A stretch of DNA of 9,051 nucleotides, from the NCBI GenBank assembly GCA_964444885.1, contig CAYUIZ010000120.1:1-9051 (forward strand), written 5' to 3'. Shown here piece by piece: positions 1 through 5,618 of the stretch. Every line of letters starts with the position of its first letter. Within the stretch, counting starts at the first letter, position 1. The position numbers and the translations under genes are program-made. Under the pieces are notes generated by a model that saw nothing but the letters and a program-made list of their open reading frames with translations, was not told the DNA's origin and made no database searches. The stretch is from CAYRGQ01 sp964444885 (lineage in GTDB: Bacteria; Bacteroidota; Bacteroidia; Sphingobacteriales; Sphingobacteriaceae).

Positions 1-6
1 AACACC

Positions 7-36
7 CAAATTTACGAACATCCCCTAATTTTACAA
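7..36 (-). promoter_or_regulatory. Consensus Bacteroidota promoter directed left, out of the window
   Basis: Read on the minus strand, TTG lies at 36-34 and TAAATTTG at 14-7, separated by exactly 19 bases. This is a full match to the TTG-N19-TAnnTTTG consensus of the main sigma factor in Bacteroidota. Transcription would begin near position 1 and run left, away from the recombinase gene, so the transcribed gene is outside the window. It could serve an unrelated divergent gene or, if the locus is integron-like, act as a cassette promoter. It is the only element in the window for which I found both promoter boxes at consensus spacing. Confidence 0.5.
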
Positions 37-40
37 GAAC

Positions 41-101
41 TATTCGCATAACCTGCTATGTGGAACCATTTTGCGAAAAAATCATGGTTATTGCGCATAA
101 C
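41..101. repeat. Cluster of related 11-bp elements and inverted repeats, possible recombination site
   Basis: Three related 11-mers occur: TATTCGCATAA at 41-51 (+), TTTTCGCAAAA at 79-69 (-, 9 of 11 identical to the first), and ATTGCGCATAA at 90-100 (+). Superimposed on them are CGCATAACC (45-53) against GGTTATTGCG (86-95), which pair with one extra base; AACCAT (64-69) against ATGGTT (84-89); and the near-palindrome GTTAT-TGCGC-ATAAC (87-101). The third element matches the E. coli XerC half-site of dif (GGTGCGCATAA, recalled) at 9 of 11 positions. Paired arms with an unpaired base resemble integron attC folding, but the canonical R-box consensus is only partly met. It lies directly before the recombinase gene, so it may be its target site, an autoregulatory operator, or both. 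Confidence 0.45.
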
Positions 102-106
102 TTCCA

Positions 107-114
107 TAAATTTG
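107..114 (+). promoter_or_regulatory. -7 element for the recombinase gene
   Basis: TAAATTTG matches TAnnTTTG exactly and ends 15 bases before the ATG at 130, giving an expected leader of about ten bases. No TTG is found at the -33 position; 85-87 reads TGG. The palindrome at 87-101 overlaps where -33 contacts would fall, so a protein bound there could repress the gene. The element supports a start at 130, because the alternative start at 58 would lie upstream of the promoter. Confidence 0.4.
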
Positions 115-129
115 TTTTTTTATTGGAAA

Positions 130-960
130 ATGGATAAGAAATTAGGCCTTTTCATACAGCTTTTGGAGGTTAAACGGTACAGTTCCAGTTCAATAGGAAC
201 GTATTCGAACGCGTTTCGCCAATTTTTAACGCATTTTAAGGGCCGGGATGTGGATGCGTTAAGCGAAAGGCAAATCGAGGCGTATATTAACTTCCAAGTG
301 ACCGAGCGCAATATCTCGGTTTCTTATCAAAAGCAACTCATAGCAGCCGTCAAATTTTGGTATATCCATGTTCTGAGAAAAAACATTAACCTGGATTACC
401 TTTACCCTGACCGCACCGAATTTAAAATTCCGGTTGTTTTTTCGCAGCAGGAAGTCAAGAAAATATTGGATGTGTGCGCGAACATGAAGCATAAAGCGAT
501 TTTGGCAACGATTTATTCCTGTGGGTTGCGTCTTTCGGAACTTACCAAGTTGATGATTCGGGACGTGGACTCAACCGCTATGAGCGTGACGGTGAGGCAA
601 GGCAAAGGAAAACGGGATAGGGTGGTCGTATTGTCCGAGAAATTGCTTGTATTATTACGTGGCTATTTCAAGGAATACAAACCGGAATTGTATCTTTTTG
701 AGGGGCAGGCCGGAGGTAGATATTCCGAGCGAAGCGTACAGCAGGTTTTTAAGCGTGCGCTTGCCAATGCAAAGATAAATAAGCCTGGGACCGTGCATAC
801 GCTGCGGCACAGCTACGCTACGCATTTGGTTGAGCAGGGCACGGATATCCGGTTCGTACAGGAACTCCTTGGCCATAAAAGCATCAAGACCACATTGATC
901 TATACGCACTTGACGGACGCCACTAAAAGGAAAATAAAAAGCCCATTGGATAGCCTGTAA
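130..960 (+). CDS. Tyrosine recombinase (site-specific integrase), XerC/D- and IntI-like
   Basis: This enzyme cuts and rejoins DNA at specific sites through a 3'-phosphotyrosine intermediate. All catalytic residues are visible when counted from the 130 start (276 aa): R134 in CGLRLSEL, K159 in QGKGKRDR, H223 and R226 in HTLRHSYATH, H249 in LLGHKS, and nucleophile Y258 in IYTHL. Residues 1-90 form the SAM-like core-binding domain and about 100-270 the catalytic domain. The C-terminus KSPLDSL resembles the end of integron integrases (RSPLDAL in IntI1, recalled), but the insertion before the HxxR motif that defines IntI is absent. The frame is open from 58, yet the first 24 codons cover the repeats and the -7 element, so 130 is preferred. 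The gene is AT-rich (23 of 60 G/C in 181-240, against 33 of 60 in 1681-1740 of the aldolase gene), suggesting acquisition. It could be a housekeeping Xer relative, but a mobile or cassette recombinase fits better. Confidence 0.9.
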   Translation: MDKKLGLFIQLLEVKRYSSSSIGTYSNAFRQFLTHFKGRDVDALSERQIEAYINFQVTERNISVSYQKQLIAAVKFWYIHVLRKNINLDYLYPDRTEFKIPVVFSQQEVKKILDVCANMKHKAILATIYSCGLRLSELTKLMIRDVDSTAMSVTVRQGKGKRDRVVVLSEKLLVLLRGYFKEYKPELYLFEGQAGGRYSERSVQQVFKRALANAKINKPGTVHTLRHSYATHLVEQGTDIRFVQELLGHKSIKTTLIYTHLTDATKRKIKSPLDSL

Positions 961-1114
961 ACGGATGAATGAATGGTCCTTATCTCGCGTATATTCTGCT
1001 AATATATAGTGTTTGAAGGGGTTGTGCGTATTGGCCTACCTTTTTCACCCTGCGCCTTTTCGCGCGTTGCGGCACGATGCCCGTCCGGGATGCGGCCTGA
1101 GAGGGTCCGTGCTT

Positions 1115-1135
1115 GAGAAAAATCGGACATTTCTC
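1115..1135. repeat. Small hairpin, GAGAAA/TTTCTC
   Basis: GAGAAA (1115-1120) is complementary to TTTCTC (1130-1135) around a nine-base loop. An alternative pairing of GTCCG (1105-1109) with CGGAC (1124-1128) would exclude it. No T-run follows, so it is not a standard intrinsic terminator. It may be chance. Confidence 0.2.
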
Positions 1136-1173
1136 CCCCTACAGTCAACCGTTCGAAAAATATTTCCTAATTT

Positions 1174-1189
1174 CGGCATCGTAATGCCG
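1174..1189. repeat. Perfect 6-bp inverted repeat upstream of the aldolase gene
   Basis: CGGCAT (1174-1179) and ATGCCG (1184-1189) flank a CGTA loop, about 50 bases before the aldolase ATG. It could be a 5'-leader hairpin or a small operator. There is no T-tract, so termination is unlikely. Confidence 0.25.
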
Positions 1190-1237
1190 TAGGGCTTACC
1201 GCATTTGTGAGTTAATAAAACGTTTAATATAAATACC

Positions 1238-2317
1238 ATGAGTCTAAGAGATTTTAAAGGTGTGGTGACCGGCGACCAGGTTCAGGAGCTGTTTGAGGTT
1301 GCCAAGGCCAACCAGTTCGCGCTGCCGGCGGTGAATGTCATCGGCACCAACTCGATTAATGCGGTGATGGAAACCGCGAAGGCGATGAATTCGCCGGTAA
1401 TCGTGCAGTTGTCGAACGGTGGTGCGCAGTTTTACGCGGGCAAGTCGATGAATAACGACAACTTGCGGGCCTGCGTACTGGGAGCGGTATCAGCCGCGCA
1501 ACACGTGCACCTGCTGGCTGAGCACTACGGTGTTGCGGTTATCCTGCATACCGACCACGCGGCCAAGAAGCTGCTGCCCTGGATCGACGGGATGCTGGAG
1601 CACGGCGAGCGCTTTTTTGCCCAGCATGGCAAGCCACTGTTTTCGTCCCACATGCTCGACCTCTCCGAGGAGCCGCTCGAGGAAAACATCGCGATTTCGG
1701 CGAAATACCTGGAGCGCATGAAGCCCCTGGGAATGACCGTCGAAATCGAGCTGGGCGTCACCGGCGGTGAGGAAGACGGGGTAGACAACACGGATGTAGA
1801 CTCTTCCAAGCTCTACACCCAGCCCGAGGAAGTGGCCTATGCCTACGAGGAGCTGAGCAAAGTGAGCGACAAATTCACCGTGGCCGCTGCGTTTGGTAAT
1901 GTGCATGGCGTATATAAACCCGGCAACGTCAAGTTGCAGCCGGTTATCCTGCACAACTCGCAAGCGTATATCCGCGAGAAACTTGGATTGACAGCCGAGA
2001 AACCGATCAACTTCGTGTTCCACGGCGGTTCAGGCTCTTCGCCCGAGGAAATCACCGAAGCGTTGTCGTATGGTGCGATTAAGATGAACATCGATACGGA
2101 CATGCAGTGGGCCTTCTGGGACGGCGTCAAGAACTATTATGTAGCCAACGAGGGATACCTCCAAGGCCAGATCGGAAGCCCGGACGGCGCCGATTCGCCC
2201 AACAAGAAATATTATGATCCGCGCGTATGGCTGCGCAAAGGCGAGGACGCTTTCGTCGCACGCCTGAAGCAAGCCTTCGAAGAATTGAACGCGGTGGATG
2301 CCAATAGCAAACTATAG
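1238..2317 (+). CDS. fbaA: Class II fructose-bisphosphate aldolase
   Basis: This zinc-dependent cytosolic enzyme reversibly splits fructose 1,6-bisphosphate into dihydroxyacetone phosphate and glyceraldehyde 3-phosphate in glycolysis and gluconeogenesis. The 359-aa length is that of the E. coli FbaA-type (class IIA) enzymes. Catalytic D106 and zinc ligand H107 sit in ILHTDH (102-107). E171 lies in the EIELGVTGGEEDG segment (169-181), and the other zinc histidines are H223 in GNVHGVY and H262 in FHGGSGS. The phosphate-contact loop KMNIDTD spans 282-288. The C-terminal half keeps the YYDPRVW segment (325-331) typical of the long class II form. The ATG at 1238 gives the usual N-terminus; no Shine-Dalgarno sequence precedes it. 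It stands alone, with a strong terminator behind it. No missing residues were noticed. Confidence 0.97.
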   Translation: MSLRDFKGVVTGDQVQELFEVAKANQFALPAVNVIGTNSINAVMETAKAMNSPVIVQLSNGGAQFYAGKSMNNDNLRACVLGAVSAAQHVHLLAEHYGVAVILHTDHAAKKLLPWIDGMLEHGERFFAQHGKPLFSSHMLDLSEEPLEENIAISAKYLERMKPLGMTVEIELGVTGGEEDGVDNTDVDSSKLYTQPEEVAYAYEELSKVSDKFTVAAAFGNVHGVYKPGNVKLQPVILHNSQAYIREKLGLTAEKPINFVFHGGSGSSPEEITEALSYGAIKMNIDTDMQWAFWDGVKNYYVANEGYLQGQIGSPDGADSPNKKYYDPRVWLRKGEDAFVARLKQAFEELNAVDANSKL

Positions 2318-2343
2318 GTTGTTTGGCTGTCCCACGACAACTT

Positions 2344-2405
2344 AAACAGAGACCCCTTGGCATACGCTTACCTCATCGCGTATGGGAGGGGTCTCTTGCT
2401 GTTTT
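2344..2405 (+). terminator. Intrinsic terminator after the aldolase gene
   Basis: A long hairpin: AGAGACCCCT (2348-2357) pairs with AGGGGTCTCT (2387-2396). After a small bulge, CATACGC (2361-2367) pairs with GCGTATG (2378-2384) around a ten-base loop. Outer bases AAACAG (2344-2349) can alternatively pair with CTGTTT (2399-2404). A short T-run (2402-2405) follows. It begins 27 bases after the aldolase stop codon. Confidence 0.85.
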
Positions 2406-2436
2406 AACGGCTCCTGCTATTACTGACTAACCACTA

Positions 2437-2444
2437 TAAACTTG
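2437..2444 (+). promoter_or_regulatory. Weak -7-like element before the symporter gene
   Basis: TAAACTTG matches TAnnTTTG at all fixed positions but one and ends seven bases before the ATG at 2452. No TTG is found about 19 bases upstream. A promoter is expected somewhere between the aldolase terminator and this ATG, which leaves only about 45 bases; this is the best candidate. Confidence 0.25.
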
Positions 2445-2451
2445 GATATTT

Positions 2452-3900
2452 ATGTTTGAAGAAATTATTAGTACTGTCAATGGCATTATCTGGAGCGATG
2501 CCATGATCATGCTGTGCATGGGCTTGGGGATTTATTTCTCCATCGTCACCCGTTTCCTGCAAGTAACGCACATCAAGGACATGGTGCGCTTGTTGTTTGG
2601 CGGGGGAGCGTCGGCCAAAGGCGTATCGTCATTTCAGGCATTTGCCATCGCCCTCTCGGGACGTATCGGCACCGGCAATATCGCGGGGGTAGCTACCGCA
2701 ATTGCCATGGGCGGGCCGGGGGCGGTGTTTTGGATGTGGGCCATCGCGTTTCTGGGTAGCGCGTCGGCTTTTGTCGAGGCTACGCTCGGACAGATCTACA
2801 AGGAAGTGAAGGACGGGCAATACCGAGGCGGGCCGGCCTTTTATATCGAGAAGGGGCTGGGTGTGAAGTGGTACGCGATCCTCTTTGCCATTGTCACTAT
2901 TCTGGCTACCGGGTTTTTCCTGCCCGGCGTGCAGAGCAACAGCATCGCACTCAGCGTGCAGAATGCCTTTGATATCCCGGTAGCTTATACCGGCATCGGC
3001 CTGTGCATATTGTTGGGGCTGATTATTATTGGCGGCGTCAAGCGCATCGGCAAGGTAGCCGAAATTGTTGTTCCATTCATGGCAGGCGCATACATCCTGA
3101 TGTCGGTGATCATCATTGTAATCAATTTTAGGGAGATCCCTGCCGTATTCCAGTTGATCTTTTCTTCGGCGTTTGGACTGGACTCGGCCTTTGGTGGTAT
3201 CATCGGCATGGCCATTGCCTGGGGCGTCAAGCGGGGCATTTATTCCAACGAAGCAGGCCAGGGTACAGCACCTCATGCGGCCTCCGCGGCCGAAGTGAGC
3301 CACCCGGCTAAGCAAGGGCTGGTTCAGGCGTTTTCGACCTATATCGATACGCTTTTTGTGTGCACCGCTACGGCCTTCATGATCATTTTTACCGGAAAAT
3401 ACAACGTGCAGAATCCGGACGGCGGGCATATCGTGGAGTATATTCCGGGTGCCGAAATCGGCGCGGAATACACGCAGTACGCCGTGTCGACCCATTTTCC
3501 AGCCTTGGGCGCGGGTTTTGTTGCGTTGGCGTTGTTGTTTTTCGCGTTCACGACCATCATGGCTTACTACTACATGGCAGAGACCAACCTCAGCTATTTG
3601 GACAAGAAGAACCGGCATAAATGGGCAATTTGGGCGCTGCGGCTGCTTATTTTGGTGGCGACGTTTTACGGTACCATCAAAACTGCGGAAGTGGCGTGGA
3701 CCCTCGGCGACATTGGCGTCGGGGCGATGGCCTGGCTTAACCTCATCGCGATCTTCCTGTTGCGCAAACCGGCGCTGAAAGCCTTCCGGGATTACAATGC
3801 GCAGCGCAAAGCGGGCAAAGATCCCGTGTTCAAGCCGAAGGAACTGGGAATCAAGAACGCCCCGTTTTGGGATGAGGAAAAGGACGAAGCTGCCGGCTAG
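2452..3900 (+). CDS. AGCS-family sodium:alanine/glycine symporter
   Basis: An integral inner-membrane carrier that imports alanine and/or glycine with sodium (alanine-or-glycine:cation symporter family, of the LeuT-like fold). The 482-aa protein is strongly hydrophobic, with about ten to eleven membrane segments. Family motifs are present: SGRIGTGNIAGV (69-80), with the unwound first helix that binds substrate; GGPGAVFWMW (87-96); YRGGPAFYI (124-132); and SNEAGQGTAP (265-274). The C-terminus from about 440 is a charged cytoplasmic tail ending DEAAG. Length and order are typical, with no break. It is flanked by terminators on both sides, so it is probably transcribed alone. Family membership is near certain; whether it prefers alanine, glycine or another small amino acid cannot be read from the sequence. 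Confidence 0.95.
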   Translation: MFEEIISTVNGIIWSDAMIMLCMGLGIYFSIVTRFLQVTHIKDMVRLLFGGGASAKGVSSFQAFAIALSGRIGTGNIAGVATAIAMGGPGAVFWMWAIAFLGSASAFVEATLGQIYKEVKDGQYRGGPAFYIEKGLGVKWYAILFAIVTILATGFFLPGVQSNSIALSVQNAFDIPVAYTGIGLCILLGLIIIGGVKRIGKVAEIVVPFMAGAYILMSVIIIVINFREIPAVFQLIFSSAFGLDSAFGGIIGMAIAWGVKRGIYSNEAGQGTAPHAASAAEVSHPAKQGLVQAFSTYIDTLFVCTATAFMIIFTGKYNVQNPDGGHIVEYIPGAEIGAEYTQYAVSTHFPALGAGFVALALLFFAFTTIMAYYYMAETNLSYLDKKNRHKWAIWALRLLILVATFYGTIKTAEVAWTLGDIGVGAMAWLNLIAIFLLRKPALKAFRDYNAQRKAGKDPVFKPKELGIKNAPFWDEEKDEAAG

Positions 3901-3928
3901 CCTCGCGTGAGGCCGAATCCGGGATGAT

Positions 3929-3976
3929 AGACCCCTGCAGGCCCCAGCAAAGCTGGTCCGCAGGGGTCTTATTTTT
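3929..3976 (+). terminator. Intrinsic terminator after the symporter gene
   Basis: AGACCCCTGC (3929-3938) pairs with GCAGGGGTCT (3960-3969). GG (3940-3941) then pairs with CC (3958-3959), and CCAGC (3944-3948) with GCTGG (3952-3956) around an AAA loop. The run TATTTTTA (3970-3977) follows. It starts 28 bases after the symporter stop and isolates that gene from guaA. Confidence 0.92.
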
Positions 3977-3990
3977 ACCGATAAGGATGC

Positions 3991-4007
3991 AGGAAATGTT
4001 AGGAAAT
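3991..4007. repeat. Tandem AGGAAAT repeat with 10-bp period
   Basis: AGGAAAT occurs at 3991-3997 and again at 4001-4007, one helical turn apart. The imperfect palindrome CCAATTCCGAATTTGG (4029-4044) follows, just ahead of the guaA -7 element. Either could be a regulator binding site; both are short enough to be chance. Confidence 0.2.
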
Positions 4008-4055
4008 TGCGGCGCGGAGCTTGATTTTCCAATTCCGAATTTGGTATCTAATCCG

Positions 4056-4063
4056 TACCTTTG
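4056..4063 (+). promoter_or_regulatory. -7 element immediately before guaA
   Basis: TACCTTTG matches TAnnTTTG exactly and ends four bases before the ATG at 4068. Transcription would start at or within a base or two of the ATG, giving a leaderless or near-leaderless mRNA. No TTG is found at the ideal -33 spacing; the nearest, at 4041-4043, is only 12 bases upstream. The site would drive the whole guaA-lipoprotein-methyltransferase operon. Confidence 0.4.
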
Positions 4064-4067
4064 GCCC

Positions 4068-5618
4068 ATGCCCGAAAAAATTATTATTCTTGATTTCGGT
4101 TCCCAATATACCCAGTTGATTGCACGTCGGGTTAGGGAACTAAGCGTGTACTGTGAGATACATCCATACAATAACCTTCCTGCTTTTGACGATACCGTCA
4201 AAGGAGTAATCCTGTCGGGCAGCCCCTTTTCCGTGCGGCAAGAAGATGCGCCCCAGATTGACTTTGGCGCATTGCAGCAGCACTGTCCGCTATTAGGCGT
4301 TTGCTACGGCGCGCAGTACATGGCACAGTCGCTCGGGGGCGAGGTCGTGCCCTCACAAATCCGCGAGTACGGCCGTGCCAATCTCAAGGACGTGAATGGG
4401 GAAAACGCGCTTTTTCACGGGGTTCCCATCGGTTCGCAGGTGTGGATGTCACATGGCGATACGATTGCATCCATTCCCGAAGGTTTTGAAGTAATCGCCA
4501 GTACCGACCACGTGCGCGTAGCCGCTTACCAGATTCGCGGTACGCAGACCTACGGCATTCAATTCCACCCCGAGGTGACCCATAGTACGGACGGACAGCA
4601 GCTGCTCAAAAACTTTGTCGTGGGCATCTGCGGATGCGATCAGGACTGGACGCCCGAGTCTTTCGTCGATTCGACCATCGCCTCGCTCAAGGAGACCTTA
4701 GCGAACGACCACGTCATCATGGCGCTATCAGGCGGCGTAGATTCCACCGTGGCGGCCATGCTCTTGCATCAGGCTATCGGCCACCGCCTACACTGTATTT
4801 TTGTCGATCATGGCCTTCTGCGCAAAGACGAATTCGAGCAGGTGCTCGATTCCTATCAGCACATGGGCCTGAATATCAAGGGCGTCAATGCCAAAGATCG
4901 TTTCTATGCAAAACTGGCCGGGGTGAGCGATCCCGAACGTAAGCGCAAGATCATCGGTGGCGCGTTTATTGATGTATTTGATGAGGCAGCCCACGCCGTG
5001 CAGGAAGAGCTCGGCGCAGGCGAGGAAGTGAAGTGGTTGGGACAAGGAACGATCTATCCGGACGTAATCGAGTCGATATCCGTGAAAGGACCCTCCGCCA
5101 CGATTAAATCCCACCACAACGTTGGCGGTTTGCCCGACTACATGAAATTGAAAGTAGTGGAGCCACTCAAGGCCTTGTTTAAAGACGAGGTGCGGTTGGT
5201 AGGGCACGCCTTGGGCATCGACCCGAAAATTTTGGGGCGCCATCCGTTTCCAGGGCCGGGACTGGGTATCCGGATATTGGGTGACATCACCGAAGAGAAA
5301 GTCCGGATACTGCAAGAGGCGGATGCGGTCTATATCCGCAATTTGCGTGAGTCAGGCTGGTACGAGAAAATATGGCAGGCTGGCACGATCTTTCTGCCGG
5401 TACAGTCCGTCGGCGTGATGGGCGACGAGCGTACCTACGAGTACGTGGTAGCGCTGCGAGCTGTTGGTTCCCTGGACGGCATGACGGCCGACTGGATCCA
5501 CCTGCCCTACGATTTATTGGCTAAAATATCGAACGAAATAATCAATCAGGTCAAGGGAGTAAATAGGGTTGTATATGATATTAGTTCAAAACCGCCAGCA
5601 ACGATTGAGTGGGAGTAA
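4068..5618 (+). CDS. guaA: GMP synthase (glutamine-hydrolysing)
   Basis: This enzyme converts XMP to GMP using ATP and ammonia released from glutamine, the last step of guanine nucleotide synthesis in the cytosol. The 516-aa product has the standard two parts. The N-terminal class I glutamine amidotransferase carries nucleophile C79 in GVCYGAQ (77-83) and H167/E169 in FHPEV. The ATP-pyrophosphatase domain carries the SGGVDST P-loop (221-227). The dimerisation domain has RHPFPGPGLGIR (391-402) and ends in KPPATIEWE. The frame is open from 3924, but the family N-terminus (MPEKIIILDFGSQYTQ) begins at 4068, and the upstream part covers the terminator loop and promoter. It is first in a three-gene operon, and its last 44 bases overlap the next gene. 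All catalytic motifs are intact. Confidence 0.97.
   Translation: MPEKIIILDFGSQYTQLIARRVRELSVYCEIHPYNNLPAFDDTVKGVILSGSPFSVRQEDAPQIDFGALQQHCPLLGVCYGAQYMAQSLGGEVVPSQIREYGRANLKDVNGENALFHGVPIGSQVWMSHGDTIASIPEGFEVIASTDHVRVAAYQIRGTQTYGIQFHPEVTHSTDGQQLLKNFVVGICGCDQDWTPESFVDSTIASLKETLANDHVIMALSGGVDSTVAAMLLHQAIGHRLHCIFVDHGLLRKDEFEQVLDSYQHMGLNIKGVNAKDRFYAKLAGVSDPERKRKIIGGAFIDVFDEAAHAVQEELGAGEEVKWLGQGTIYPDVIESISVKGPSATIKSHHNVGGLPDYMKLKVVEPLKALFKDEVRLVGHALGIDPKILGRHPFPGPGLGIRILGDITEEKVRILQEADAVYIRNLRESGWYEKIWQAGTIFLPVQSVGVMGDERTYEYVVALRAVGSLDGMTADWIHLPYDLLAKISNEIINQVKGVNRVVYDISSKPPATIEWE

Larger units (their letters stand above)
961..1237. other. Non-coding gap between the recombinase and aldolase genes
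   Basis: I see no convincing gene here. A 64-codon leftward frame covers most of the second half, but it has no recognisable motifs and overlaps the aldolase start. No T-tract terminator follows the recombinase. The segment from about 1040 is richer in G+C than the recombinase gene, so the compositional boundary falls inside this gap. Two small hairpins (listed separately) lie between 1115 and 1189. The sequence TAATTTCG at 1168-1175 is one base off the -7 consensus but has no matching TTG. Confidence 0.5.

Noticed and set aside
41..117. Chromosomal dif site of the replication terminus
   Set aside because: The XerC-like half matches, but the bases that should form the XerD half after a six-base centre (107-117) match poorly, so a true dif is not supported.
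58..129. N-terminal extension of the recombinase from the ATG at 58
   Set aside because: These 24 codons cover the inverted repeats and the TAAATTTG element, and Xer/IntI-type proteins normally begin close to the position encoded at 130.
1045..1239. Leftward 64-codon frame in the recombinase-aldolase gap
   Set aside because: No motif, no promoter or ribosome binding site, and it overlaps the aldolase start. It is more likely non-coding leader.
1490..2023. Leftward open frame of 177 codons opposite the aldolase gene
   Set aside because: Antisense shadow of a fully conserved aldolase, with no family motif of its own.
2629..4032. Long leftward open frame (467 codons) opposite the symporter gene
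   Set aside because: It mirrors the codon bias of the symporter on the other strand, has no recognisable domain, is rich in Arg/His/Gln, and runs through the terminator hairpin at 3929-3976.
3924..4067. N-terminal extension of GMP synthase by 48 codons
   Set aside because: It lies over the terminator hairpin and the -7 element, and the conserved family start is at 4068.
3977..4067. Purine riboswitch ahead of guaA
   Set aside because: The conserved junction and loop motifs are not visible, and the predicted transcription start leaves almost no leader.
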